A stretch of DNA of 64,000 nucleotides from Brevibacterium siliguriense (GTDB lineage: Bacteria > Actinomycetota > Actinomycetes > Actinomycetales > Brevibacteriaceae): assembly GCF_900105315.1 (NCBI RefSeq), contig NZ_LT629766.1:3162001-3226000 (forward strand), written 5' to 3'. Shown here in pieces: positions 38,001 through 46,165 of this stretch (its first letter is position 1; the number at the start of each line of letters is the position of its first letter). The notes below the pieces were generated by a model. That model had not been told where the DNA came from and did not search any database. It worked only from the letters and a program-made list of their open reading frames with translations. Made by a program: the position numbers and the translations under genes.

Positions 38001-39302
38001 CGGATCGGTGAATTCGGGACGCGAGTCGAAGTCGTCTTCCGAGTACAGGCGGATGCAGATGCCGTCACTGGTGCGCCCGGAGCGGCCCTTGCGCTGGTTC
38101 GCACTGGCTTGGGAGATCCGCTCGATCGGCAGACGCTGCACCCGGGTGCGGTTGGAGTAGCGGGAGATGCGGGCAGTGCCGACGTCGATGACGTATTTGA
38201 TCCCGGGCACTGTCAGCGAGGTCTCGGCGACGTTCGTGGCCAGGACGATGCGGGGTCGTGAGTGAGCTTGGAAGACCTTCTGCTGCTCCCCCGCCGAGAG
38301 CCGGGCGAACAGCGGAACGACCTCCCAATTGCTCATCCGCGGACGTCTGCGCAGATGGTCGGTCAGGGCGTCGGCTGTGTCCCGGATCTCACGTTCGCCA
38401 GAGAGGAAGACGAGGATGTCACCGGGGTCTTCGGCGGCGAGTTCGTCGACTGCTGAGATGATTCCATCGGTCTGCTCCTCGACTCCGGTTTCGTAGTTCC
38501 CGGATTCGCCGGGCCCGTCGACATCGTCATCGGCCGGATCATCCCCGAGCGGCCGGTAACGGACCTCGACGGGAAAGGTGCGGCCTTCGACGGAGATGAT
38601 CGGAGCGTCATCGAAGTGAGCGGAGAACGATTCGGGGTCGATCGTCGCCGAGGTGATGATGACCTTGAGATCGGGACGTCGGTCGAGGACTTCCTTGAGA
38701 TAGCCGAGGAGGAAGTCGATGTTGAGGCTGCGTTCGTGCGCCTCGTCGATGATGATGACTTCGTAGTCTCGCAGCAGTTTGTCACGCGAGAGCTCGGACA
38801 GCAGGATGCCGTCGGTCATCACCTTCACCCGGGTGGAGTCGGCGACCTGCGCGGTGAACCGCACCTGGTAGCCGATGGTGCTGCCGAGTTCTTCATCGAG
38901 TTCGTCCGCGATGCGCTCGGCGACGGTCCGAGCGGCTATTCGCCGAGGCTGGGTGTGGCCGATGAGTCCGTCGACCCCGAGGCCGAGGTCGAGGCAGATC
39001 TTCGGCAGCTGGGTGGTCTTACCCGATCCCGTCTCTCCGGCGATGATGACGACCTGGTTGTCCCGGATCGCCTCGGTGATCTCGTCCTTCGCCCCTGTGA
39101 CCGGCAGATCTTCGGGGTAGGAGACGGTCACCGGATGGGCCGCGCGGGCCTCCTTGAGGCGGGCACTTCGCTGCTGATGCTGGGCGGCGGTGTTCGCACG
39201 CCGCTGCTGCGTGCGTCCGCGTCCGCTCTTCCGTCGCCGAGGCGGCCGCTGCGGATTCTGATCCGAGGGAGTGGTCGACGGGGTCGGGTTCTGATCTGAC
39301 AT
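35007..39302 (-). CDS. hrpA: ATP-dependent RNA helicase HrpA
   Basis: A 1431-residue DEAH-box helicase of the long HrpA type. The N-terminal 50 residues are Arg/Gln-rich. Walker A GETGSGKT is at residues 89-96, DEAH at 186-189, SAT in VIITSATID, and motif VI as QRKGRSGR. The helicase-associated and DUF3418 C-terminal regions fill the rest. A Gly/Arg/Gln-rich insert near residues 650-700 (GQAGRGGRGREGQ) interrupts the middle and is low-complexity. HrpA acts in RNA remodelling and release of stalled ribosomes. A small GC hairpin at 34991-35005 follows the stop. Confidence 0.94.
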   Translation of the reverse strand: MSDQNPTPSTTPSDQNPQRPPRRRKSGRGRTQQRRANTAAQHQQRSARLKEARAAHPVTVSYPEDLPVTGAKDEITEAIRDNQVVIIAGETGSGKTTQLPKICLDLGLGVDGLIGHTQPRRIAARTVAERIADELDEELGSTIGYQVRFTAQVADSTRVKVMTDGILLSELSRDKLLRDYEVIIIDEAHERSLNIDFLLGYLKEVLDRRPDLKVIITSATIDPESFSAHFDDAPIISVEGRTFPVEVRYRPLGDDPADDDVDGPGESGNYETGVEEQTDGIISAVDELAAEDPGDILVFLSGEREIRDTADALTDHLRRRPRMSNWEVVPLFARLSAGEQQKVFQAHSRPRIVLATNVAETSLTVPGIKYVIDVGTARISRYSNRTRVQRLPIERISQASANQRKGRSGRTSDGICIRLYSEDDFDSRPEFTDPEILRTNLASVILQMASLGFASSDQEILDFPFLTPPEARAVRDGRTMLTELGALNSDSAGRIHVTEIGRKLTVLPIDPRLARMVIAGAEAGCGGEVIVIVAALSIQDPRERPAEVRAAADEKHARFTHKGSDFLSYLNLWNYLQSLQADMGSSKFRRRCKEEFLNFVRIREWQDLVGQLRSLLGSAGIRIEKSVWQPTDDGDAAESCHGAGSGKANTVVTGDVSERGQAGRGGRGREGQNARGAQNTGSRNAQGGHGANGKIGFAELSAAKRSAKKQGAAGPAGDTGKQVAAAKLDPHAAAIHRSLLTGLLTMIGSRSERHKDYQGARGTRFAIFPGSGLFKVNPDFVMAAELVETSRLWARTVAAIDPDWVVEAAGDLVTRQHSDPHWSTKAGASMVYEKISLYGVTLVSDRRVGYGTIDAEAARDAFIRKGLIEGDWHERFGFLEHNAAVIDEAEELASRTRNRRVLDQDDALYEFFDERIPEGITSAADFRGWWKKQKRRDTHLLDLTTSVLLSDDSEELTASVASDFPMEWELTDGTRAKLRYSFDPGSTEDGVTVEIPAEAVPAVDADEFSWQVPGLREELVAAYIRSLPKNKRRYFVPAPDVAREILPALTPYQGSLPDVLAAYLSERAGGGGLNDLVPITVTADDFERSRIPAHLRLTFRVVDGKKTVGLGEDLTALTTKAKPQVRKARQKQSAFNPQTGLTSWSFGELGDPDQAPAGVVPGLADRSMSVDLVAFDTAAQARLATREAIITLLAQHTSEALKYLQDGLTTQEKLVLAGHQKTADELLVGLIRVGIRGLVTDRLGPAESSWVATADEFASLRKHVDAELPLTCSSLLPSLMKALTAATELDKLVSKASSLAVLSNLADVQAWSASRTSTAAIAAMTPQMLRELPRWVRAEVVRIGGMQDSPIRDKQLMDRVTGCGNDVLKKIGNRFPPLAKAEWSHLIVSLPAAWVEVVVMLEELRVSLFANSLGTAHPVSEKRIAKALAQL

Positions 39303-39353
39303 TGCGTGTCCCAGCTTAGCGGCAATGTCGGTGTCCGGCCCCGCCGAGGCGGT

Positions 39354-40694
39354 TCACTCCCCGCTGCCCCACAGCGGCGCGAGCGCCGAGTAGAGCTGCT
39401 GGAGACCGAGGATGATGAAGAGCAGCGCAGTGATCGCCAGGGCGATGTTCGTGTGCAGCTTGTTCGCCCATTCCTTCGGGATCTTCTTGCCGTTGAGGAG
39501 ACCGAGGAGGGTGATGGCGAGGAACGGCATGAACAGCGAACCGAGCACACCGTAGGCGAGGATGAGGCCGATCGGCTTGCCGAGGATGAACAGCAGCATC
39601 GGAGGGAACGTCAGCCACAGCACGTAGAACTTGAAGTACTTGCCGCCGGTCAGGGTGTCGGGGTGTCCGCCTGGCTTCTTGCGCATATGACCCCAGAAGT
39701 CGGCGAACATCAAGGACACTCCGTTCCAGACGCCGATGATCGAGGAGAACGAAGCCGCCCAGAATCCGACGAGGAATCCGATGCCCACGACCTCGCCGTA
39801 GCGGGCCTTGAGAACGTCGGCGAGGTCGAGCAGTCCCTTGTCTTCGGCGGAGATGGAGACTCCGGCGGCGCGAACGACCTCGGCGCCGACGATGAGCATA
39901 GCGATGACGAAAATGCCGGTCATGACGTAGGCCATCGAGTTGTCGATGCGCATCACCCGCATCCACTTCGGAGTGTGCCAGCCCTTCTCCCGCAGCCAGT
40001 AGCCGTATGCGGCCAAGGTGATCGTGCCGCCGACGCCGCCGGCGAGCGCAAGCGTGTAGATCACTCCGCCTTCGGGGATGATCGGGATCAGCCCGGTGAG
40101 CATGTCGGGGATGTTCGGGAGGGCGATGATCGCCAGACCCACGACGGTGATGAACATGATGCCGACGAGCGCGGCAGTGATCTTCTCGAAGATTCCGTAC
40201 TTGCCGAACCACACCATGACGAATCCGGCCAGTCCCATGAGCACCGACCACACGGTGAGGCTGACCCCGGGGAACAGCGCTGCCAGCGGCAGTGCCGCCG
40301 AGCTCATCGCCGTGGCTCCGTAGACGAAGCCCCAGATGATGATGTAGGGGCCGAAGTACCACGTGGTCCAGCGGCCGAGAGAACGCCAGCCTTCGAAGAT
40401 CGTCTTGCCCGTAGCGAGGCTGAACCTGCCGGCACCTTCGACGAGGACGATCTTGAGGATGACGCCGACGATCACCGCCCACAGCAGTCCATAGCCGAAC
40501 TGACTGCCGGCCACAAGGGTTGCCACCATATCGGCAGCACCGACACCGGTGGCCGCAACGACGAGACCGGGACCGATGACCTTCCATTTGGCGGGACCCG
40601 AAGCCTCTTCGACTCCGGATACGGCCTCGGGGTCGCTCGCGTTTCCGGAACTCGAACCGTTCGGCTGCTCACTCATGGTGTTCTTCGCTTTCAT
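39354..40694 (-). CDS. Nramp-related membrane transporter without the DPGN motif
   Basis: A 446-residue carrier with about 11 helices that resembles the Nramp family overall (GPGLVVAATGVGAADMVATLVAGSQFGYGLLWAVIVGVILK; GGVGGTITLAAYGYW). The metal-binding DPGN motif of helix 1 is replaced by TGVGAAD, so it may move something other than Mn/Fe, such as Mg, or work by another mechanism. The polar N-terminal 35 residues are Ser/Glu-rich. ATG at 40676 is an alternative start. It ends 51 bp before hrpA begins, with one copy of the 11-mer between them. Confidence 0.8.
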   Translation of the reverse strand: MKAKNTMSEQPNGSSSGNASDPEAVSGVEEASGPAKWKVIGPGLVVAATGVGAADMVATLVAGSQFGYGLLWAVIVGVILKIVLVEGAGRFSLATGKTIFEGWRSLGRWTTWYFGPYIIIWGFVYGATAMSSAALPLAALFPGVSLTVWSVLMGLAGFVMVWFGKYGIFEKITAALVGIMFITVVGLAIIALPNIPDMLTGLIPIIPEGGVIYTLALAGGVGGTITLAAYGYWLREKGWHTPKWMRVMRIDNSMAYVMTGIFVIAMLIVGAEVVRAAGVSISAEDKGLLDLADVLKARYGEVVGIGFLVGFWAASFSSIIGVWNGVSLMFADFWGHMRKKPGGHPDTLTGGKYFKFYVLWLTFPPMLLFILGKPIGLILAYGVLGSLFMPFLAITLLGLLNGKKIPKEWANKLHTNIALAITALLFIILGLQQLYSALAPLWGSGE

Positions 40695-40862
40695 CTTCGG
40701 CCGCGCACGGACTCACCATGTGGTCGGGGATCCTCCATCGGGTTCTCCCGCGCATCGGCGGCGCAGCGGTCACCGTATGTCCACAGTCATGATAGGTGAC
40801 AACGGCGTTGTCGCGTCATCGGTCACCACACTTCGCGACGGCCGGCCCCGGCCCGCCGCGCC

Positions 40863-41456
40863 TCAGAATCGGTCGGCGATGGTTCGCAGCCGTTCGAGAT
40901 ACGCGTCGTGGTCGAAGTCCTCCGGCAGGTTCGGAGCCGCCTCGGAGAGTCCGGCGGCGCCGTCGATGCCTTCTCGGACGATGTCGAACTGCCCCAGGTG
41001 CCTGGCGAGCTCGACGAGGACGTCGACCATGATGCCGCCCAGCGTGGTCTCGTCGCGCCCGTCGGGCCAGTGCGGCACGCGTCCCGGCGAATCGAGGCTG
41101 AGCGAATCGATGATCTCGTCGGCGAAGTCAGCGACGCGGGTGTAGAGGTCGAACAGATATTCGGTTGACTCGGACTCGGTCGCGCACCAGTCCGCCTGCG
41201 GGTCGAGGTCGATATCGGCGTTGGTGACAAGCTCCCCCGGATTCGGCCATTGTCGGCCGAAAGTATCGCCGAAGTAGACGATCTCGACCTGCGCCATATG
41301 TTTGAGTGCGCCGAGGAGGTTGAATCCGGTCGGGGTGCGCGGCCATCTCAGGGACCTCTCATCGAGTCCGGACAGCTTCCATCGCAGGTTCTTCCGCCCC
41401 CGGTGCAGGGACTGCCGCAGAACGGACTTCATCATCTCATCGTCGCTCATCAGCAT
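40863..41456 (-). CDS. DinB-family (DUF664) protein
   Basis: A 197-residue four-helix protein of the DinB/DUF664 superfamily. LDERSLRWPRTPTGFNLLGALKHMAQVEIVYFGDTFGR carries the first metal-ligand His (KHMAQVE), and GGIMVDVLVELARHLGQFDIVRE carries the second (ARHLGQ). Some relatives are mycothiol- or bacillithiol-dependent transferases; the activity here is unknown. ATG at 41456 with GGAA upstream is chosen. The longer frame to 41987 runs antisense through DUF202 genes and is not real. Confidence 0.85.
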   Translation of the reverse strand: MLMSDDEMMKSVLRQSLHRGRKNLRWKLSGLDERSLRWPRTPTGFNLLGALKHMAQVEIVYFGDTFGRQWPNPGELVTNADIDLDPQADWCATESESTEYLFDLYTRVADFADEIIDSLSLDSPGRVPHWPDGRDETTLGGIMVDVLVELARHLGQFDIVREGIDGAAGLSEAAPNLPEDFDHDAYLERLRTIADRF

Positions 41457-41501
41457 AGAGTTCCATACCTGCCCCGCTCCGTCTACGGTTATCCTCGAAG
41501 G

Positions 41502-41894
41502 GTGAGTGAGAACAATTCTTCGCAGGAATCCCGCAGCCGCATCGCCCGTCGGCTCTTTCCCGACGGCGTCGATCCCGATCCTCGCTTCACCTTGGCCAAC
41601 GAGCGGACGTTCCTGTCCTGGATCCGCACCGCTCTGGCGTTCATCGGCGGCGGAATCGCCGTCGAGGCCTTCACCTCGGAGATATTCACGCCCGGCCTGC
41701 GGGCGACCCTGTCGATCGTCCTCATGGTCATCGGCTTCATCCTCGCCGGCGGCGCCGCCGTCCGCTGGCATCGCATCGAATCGGCGATGCGACGCAAGAC
41801 CTCGCTGCCGCTGCCGCTCATCATTCCTATCGTCAGCCTCGCCTCGGCGCTGGGTGCAGGTCTGCTCGTCCTGGTGTTCGCCGGCCTGTTGTGA
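41502..41894 (+). CDS. DUF202 (YidH-family) membrane protein
   Basis: A 130-residue protein with the DUF202 signature ANERTFLSWIRTALAFIGGGIAVEAF followed by two more helices. GTG at 41502 is chosen: the -10 box TATCCT (41490-41495) ends exactly 6 nt upstream, so the mRNA is leaderless. The next gene encodes a second DUF202 protein and starts in the stop codon (TGATG). Confidence 0.85.
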   Translation: MSENNSSQESRSRIARRLFPDGVDPDPRFTLANERTFLSWIRTALAFIGGGIAVEAFTSEIFTPGLRATLSIVLMVIGFILAGGAAVRWHRIESAMRRKTSLPLPLIIPIVSLASALGAGLLVLVFAGLL

Positions 41895-42241
41895 TGCCGA
41901 CCCGCTCACCGCGACCGCAGCCGCATGACGATCCGGCTCTGCAGCCGGAACGCACGGTCCAATCATGGCTGCGCACGAGCCTGACACTGACGGTCGTCAG
42001 CCTCGTCTTCATGCGCTACATCAACGTCTTCCAAGGCTGGTCAGTGGCGATCTTCGTCGTCTGCCTGGGCATGGCCATCGTCGCCATCGCCATGCAGGTC
42101 AGACGCTACCGGCTCGGTTCGGCCTCGATCCGAATCGAACGCGGCCGCCCGACCCCGTGGGCCGTCATCTTCCTCACCACCTCAGTGTGTCTCATCGCGG
42201 TGCTGAGCATCGCCTCGGTCATCAAGATCAGCCTGCTCTGA
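41894..42241 (+). CDS. DUF202-like membrane protein, second copy
   Basis: A 115-residue protein with a shortened DUF202 pattern (QPERTVQSWLRTSLTLTVVSLVFMRYI) and two later helices. It overlaps the first DUF202 gene by one base of TGATG and is surely co-translated; GTG at 41891 is an alternative start. Two different DUF202 proteins side by side suggest a hetero-oligomer in the membrane. Function unknown. Confidence 0.82.
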   Translation: MPTRSPRPQPHDDPALQPERTVQSWLRTSLTLTVVSLVFMRYINVFQGWSVAIFVVCLGMAIVAIAMQVRRYRLGSASIRIERGRPTPWAVIFLTTSVCLIAVLSIASVIKISLL

Positions 42242-42361
42242 GCCTCTCCACCGCCGCGACCGCGCAGGCCCCCGCGGGTCGGAACCGCGCACGCCCGCCG
42301 CGCAAACCGCGTTATGAGACCGCCGTCCGGTCCGCTGACCTGCACGCCTAAACTGGTGCGT

Positions 42362-42679
42362 ATGAAGGATGCACGCGAAGTCTCCACCGCCCCACTCGTC
42401 GCCGTCGGCCTCATCGGCGGTTTCCTCACCGCCCGCGAAACCGGCATCCGCCCACTCGGCGGAGTCGTCCTCGCCGCAGCCGGTGCCTACGCTGCCCGCT
42501 CCTGGTATGTGAAGAAGGGCTGGCCGGCCGCCACCGGACTGAGCTTGGCCTACCTAGGCGGGTTCGGCGCCTCCCACCCACTGGCGAAGAAGATCGGTGC
42601 ATGGCCGGCTGTGTTCACCGTCAGTGCGATCAGCGCCGCGGCGTCCTATATCGTCTCCGATATCGCCGAGACGGACTGA
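42362..42679 (+). CDS. Small hypothetical membrane protein
   Basis: A 105-residue protein with Ala/Gly-rich hydrophobic segments (APLVAVGLIGGFLTA; GGVVLAAAGAYAARSWYV; AVFTVSAISAAASYIV). TAAACT at 42349-42354 is a good -10 box 7 nt before the ATG (leaderless). Similar small proteins are common in related actinobacteria but have no assigned role. Confidence 0.7.
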   Translation: MKDAREVSTAPLVAVGLIGGFLTARETGIRPLGGVVLAAAGAYAARSWYVKKGWPAATGLSLAYLGGFGASHPLAKKIGAWPAVFTVSAISAAASYIVSDIAETD

Positions 42680-42742
42680 CACCGTCCGCCTCACTCAGGC
42701 ACCGACCCTCCCAGCTGCAGGAAGCGAGGACCCGAGCAGCCC

Positions 42743-43669
42743 ATGCTGGCCGTATTCGAAGGTTTCGCCGTCATCGCCGGAGTCATTCTGGTCGGGTTCA
42801 TCCTCGGCCGCTCCGGCGTTCTCGGACCCCACGGCCAGCAGGTCATCGCGAAGCTCGTCTTCTACGCCGGCACCCCAACCCTGCTCTATGTCACGGTCGC
42901 CGAGACCGACCTCGGGCTGATCTTCAACACCGCTCTCTTCGCCACCGGCGGTTCGGCGCTCATCGTCGGTGCCGCTCTCTTCGTCCTCACCAAATGGATC
43001 AGGCGGCGCAGCACCGGTGAAGCGATGTTCTCCGCGTGGGCGACCAGCTACGTCAACATCGGCAATCTCGGCATCCCGATCGCCGCGTACGTCCTCCGCG
43101 ACATCGGCTACGTCGCCCCGGTCCTGCTCTTCCAACTCCTCGTCCTCGCTCCCATCGGCATGGCCGTGCTCGACGGCACCGGGAAGAAGCAGCATGATTC
43201 GCACTGGTATTCCGCGCCCCTCCAAGTGCTCAAGAACCCCATCGTCCTCGGTGCCGCAGCCGGAGTGGCCGCCTCGGCGACGGGCTTCGAACTGCCGCGG
43301 TTCGTCTTCGAACCTATCGACATGATCGGTGCGACCGCAGTCCCCGGTGCCCTGCTGGCCTTCGGCATCTCGCTCAAGGACGGGTGGGGAATCCCCGTCA
43401 AGGGCAGCCGCGCACAGCTGAGCTACATCTCCGGCGCCAAGCTCATCGCTCAACCGGTCATCGCCTGGGCGATCGGCGGTCCCCTGCTCGGCTATTCCGG
43501 AATCGACCTGTTCGCCATAGTCGTCACCTCCGCCCTGCCGACCGCGCAGAACGTCTACATCTATTCGATGCAGTATCGACAGTCGGAGGCGCTCATGCGC
43601 GATGCCGTCTTCATCACCACTGTGCTCTCCGTTCCGGCTCTCGTCATCATCGCCGCCCTGCTCGGCTGA
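42743..43669 (+). CDS. AEC-family transporter (auxin efflux carrier type)
   Basis: A 308-residue carrier with ten predicted helices. Typical stretches are ILVGFILGRSGVLGPHGQQVIAKLVFYAGTPTLLYVTVAETDL, SYVNIGNLGIPIAAYVL and ALPTAQNVYIYSMQYRQSEALMRDAVFITTVLSVPALVIIA. The family moves small organic acids such as malate, malonate or lactate, or related compounds. It stands alone. Confidence 0.9.
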   Translation: MLAVFEGFAVIAGVILVGFILGRSGVLGPHGQQVIAKLVFYAGTPTLLYVTVAETDLGLIFNTALFATGGSALIVGAALFVLTKWIRRRSTGEAMFSAWATSYVNIGNLGIPIAAYVLRDIGYVAPVLLFQLLVLAPIGMAVLDGTGKKQHDSHWYSAPLQVLKNPIVLGAAAGVAASATGFELPRFVFEPIDMIGATAVPGALLAFGISLKDGWGIPVKGSRAQLSYISGAKLIAQPVIAWAIGGPLLGYSGIDLFAIVVTSALPTAQNVYIYSMQYRQSEALMRDAVFITTVLSVPALVIIAALLG

Positions 43670-43834
43670 TTCCGAAACCTCCGACCGCTGCCTCCACGAC
43701 GGCCCGCACCTGACCCCGCACCCACCGTCATGGAAACGATGACGGCAGCGCCGCCTCGGCGAGGGGCCCGGTGAAATCGGCCGCTGTGGCGTGTCCTCCC
43801 CCGCTTGGACCCCGTGGTCACTGACAATGGGGAT

Positions 43835-45010
43835 GTGTCCAGAGACGAGAAGAACGAGACCGAAGACCTCCTGAGCAGGCGGATGAGTTCAGGGTCTGCC
43901 AGTGCTGCCGAAAAGCAGTCGCAGGCTCCTCTGGAGGCGGCCAATGATCCCTCGACCGACACCGAGGCATTCGATCCGATCACGGATCCCATCGCCGAGG
44001 ATGCCCCCAAGCATTCCGCGGATGCGAAGCCCTCGACCGGCCCGGTGAGGGTGACTCCCGCCCATTCGTCGAATCCGCATTCTCAGCCCGCGACGGCGAG
44101 CACGCGTGCCGCCGAACAGAACGCCGCGCAGAAGTCCGCCGGCACGGATTCGGCTGCCGCATCGTCGACCTCGACAGATACCGGAGCCACCCGTGAGGTG
44201 CCGCAGGATGCGCGCACCGCGGTGATGAGCGAAGCAGACTGGGCGGCGGTGTCGAAGGCAGCGACGTCGACCGATGTCCGTGATCCCGAGGTGCCCGAGC
44301 GGCGCCGGTCGGTCCTCGATGTCATCGGAACGATCTGGATCATGCTCGCTTCACCATTCGTTCTGTTGGCTCTGGCGGTGCGCTTCGTCGCCTCAGGGAT
44401 CTTCCTCAAATTCGAGTACTTCCGGCCCGGATTCCCGGCCGACCAGTTCGGTTTCAGTGCCGCCGACCGCGAGCACTACGGGACCTATGTCATCGACTAC
44501 CTGCACAATTTCGATTCCCGGCGCTACCTCGCCGACATCGTCATGCCCAATGGAGAGCCGATCTTCATCTCCGATGAGCTCAGCCATATGGCCGACGTCA
44601 AGGGTCTGATCTCGCTGCTCTACCTTGTGGCGCTGGTGGGCATCATCGGGTCCGTGCTCTTCGGGATCTACATGTGCCGCAAGGGCGGTTCGGGCATCCA
44701 CGCCGGCGTGCGCCTGGGCTCGATCTTCAGCATCGTCTTCATGGCCGCTGTCGCCGTTGTCGCCGTGCTCGGCTGGGACAGCTTCTTCCGCGGATTCCAC
44801 AAGGTGTTCTTCGCCGATGGGACCTGGGAGTTCTACGCCGATGATTCGCTCATCCGCCTCTTCCCGCCACAGTTCTGGGTCGATGCGGGCATCGCCGGCG
44901 GCGGACTGTTCGTACTCCTGGCAATCGTCCTCTTCTTCTGGAGCTTCGCCGGTCATAAGAAGCGCCGGGCGCTGCGCAAGGCGCGCAGGAACGCCGAAGA
45001 ACACTCCTGA
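43835..45010 (+). CDS. DUF1461 (TIGR01906-type) integral membrane protein
   Basis: A 391-residue protein. Residues 1 to about 155 are disordered, Ser/Ala/Thr/Glu-rich. The rest is the TIGR01906/DUF1461 membrane domain: LASPFVLLALAVRFVASGIFLKFEYFRPGFPADQFGFSAADR, then an outer loop with HNFDSRRYLADIVMPNGEPIFISDELSHMADVKGL, and three more helices. GTG at 43835 is chosen over ATG-frame extension to 43805 because GACAAT ends 6 nt before it. The length beyond the usual ~220 residues comes from the N-terminal tail. Confidence 0.83.
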   Translation: MSRDEKNETEDLLSRRMSSGSASAAEKQSQAPLEAANDPSTDTEAFDPITDPIAEDAPKHSADAKPSTGPVRVTPAHSSNPHSQPATASTRAAEQNAAQKSAGTDSAAASSTSTDTGATREVPQDARTAVMSEADWAAVSKAATSTDVRDPEVPERRRSVLDVIGTIWIMLASPFVLLALAVRFVASGIFLKFEYFRPGFPADQFGFSAADREHYGTYVIDYLHNFDSRRYLADIVMPNGEPIFISDELSHMADVKGLISLLYLVALVGIIGSVLFGIYMCRKGGSGIHAGVRLGSIFSIVFMAAVAVVAVLGWDSFFRGFHKVFFADGTWEFYADDSLIRLFPPQFWVDAGIAGGGLFVLLAIVLFFWSFAGHKKRRALRKARRNAEEHS

Positions 45011-45091
45011 TTCGCCGCTGCCCGGAGTCTGACACCAAGGCGCACAGCCGCGCAGCACTGCACAGCGGGTTGCGGTCCCGCTCCACGGTTC

Positions 45092-45130
45092 CGGCCGGGT
45101 GGTCTTTCCCCTTCCACCCGGCCGAATTTC
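45092..45130 (+). terminator. Intrinsic terminator after the DUF1461 gene
   Basis: A perfect 11-bp stem (45092-45102 with 45114-45124) is followed by AATTTCTT. It ends the plus-strand transcript facing the minus-strand ppk2 gene. Confidence 0.75.
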
Positions 45131-45195
45131 TTCCCGGAATCAGACACGGACCGGACTGTCGGTCCACCGCCTCGGCGACGGCGAACGAACGCTGA

Positions 45196-46098
45196 TCAGT
45201 CGTCGACGGCGTCGCGGCCGCGGCGGACGAGCAGCGGGTCGGCGTCATAGACGACGGAGGTGTCTTTGTCCTCGTAGTCGAACTGGTTGAGGAAGTAGCG
45301 CATCGCGTTGAGGCGGGCGCGCTTCTTGTCGTTGCTCTTGATCGTGATCCACGGAGCGTGGTCGGTGTCGGTGCGGCGGAATGTTTCTTCCTTCGCCTTC
45401 GTGTAGTCGTCCCATCGGTCGAGGGATTCGAGGTCCATCGGTGAGAGCTTCCACCGACGCACCGGGTCGATCTGCCGGATCGCGAATCGGGTGCGCTGCT
45501 CTCTCTGGGTCACAGAGAACCAGAACTTCGTGACGTGGACTCCGGAGTCGATGAGCATCTTCTCGAACACGGGAGCCTGCTCCATGAAAGTCTCGTATTC
45601 GTCGTCGGTGCAGAATCCCATGACTCTCTCGACGTTGCCCCGGTTGTACCAGGACCGGTCGAACATGACGATCTCTCCGCTCGTGGGCAGGTGGGAGATG
45701 TAGCGTTGGAAGTACCACTGTCCGGCCTCGCGGTCGGAGGGTTTGTTGAGGGCGACGACGCGGGCGGCTCGCGGGTTGAGGTGTTCGGTGAAGCGTTTGA
45801 TCGTTCCGCCCTTGCCGGCGGCATCACGGCCTTCGAAGACGATGACGTGTTTGGCGTCGGTGTCCTGACCCCAGTATTGGAACTTCAGCAGTTCGACCTG
45901 CAGCTTGTACTTCTCGAGTTCGTATTCTTCGCGGTCCATCTGTTCGTCATACGGGTACCCCTCCCGCCACGTTTCGACGGCTCGGCCCATGGGGTCGATA
46001 AGGTGCGGATCCGTGGTCTGGCTGTCCTCGACCGTGTACCCTTCGAGGCGGAGTTTGTCGATGTACTCCCGCAGATTCTCTTGGAACAGGTTGTTCAC
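45196..46098 (-). CDS. ppk2: Polyphosphate kinase 2
   Basis: A 300-residue PPK2 that uses polyphosphate to phosphorylate nucleoside diphosphates (class I by length and layout). Walker A is in FEGRDAAGKGGTIKRF (residues 89-103), the Walker B/lid region in MFDRSWYNRGNVERVMGFC, and the lid in SVTQREQRTRFAIRQIDPVRRWKLSPMDLES. GTG at 46098 is preferred because AAGGA sits 4 nt upstream; the GTG at 46125 would add nine residues with no such site. Confidence 0.93.
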   Translation of the reverse strand: MNNLFQENLREYIDKLRLEGYTVEDSQTTDPHLIDPMGRAVETWREGYPYDEQMDREEYELEKYKLQVELLKFQYWGQDTDAKHVIVFEGRDAAGKGGTIKRFTEHLNPRAARVVALNKPSDREAGQWYFQRYISHLPTSGEIVMFDRSWYNRGNVERVMGFCTDDEYETFMEQAPVFEKMLIDSGVHVTKFWFSVTQREQRTRFAIRQIDPVRRWKLSPMDLESLDRWDDYTKAKEETFRRTDTDHAPWITIKSNDKKRARLNAMRYFLNQFDYEDKDTSVVYDADPLLVRRGRDAVDD

Positions 46099-46121
46099 GA
46101 GATCCTTCCCTTTCGCTGTCG

Positions 46122-46142
46122 GCACGAGGTTGCGCCTCGTGC
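46122..46142. other. Hairpin between MFS gene end and ppk2 start
   Basis: A perfect 8-bp stem (46122-46129 with 46135-46142) with a 5-nt loop lies in the 67-bp spacer. It may end the MFS transcript or be part of the ppk2 5-prime leader. No T-run follows. Confidence 0.35.
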
Positions 46143-46165
46143 ACGATAATGTGCCGAGGTGAATA

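Noticed and set aside
40863-41987. Long form of the DinB-family gene starting at 41987
   Set aside because: The first 177 codons run antisense through both DUF202 genes and are not protein-like; the conserved domain starts at 41456.
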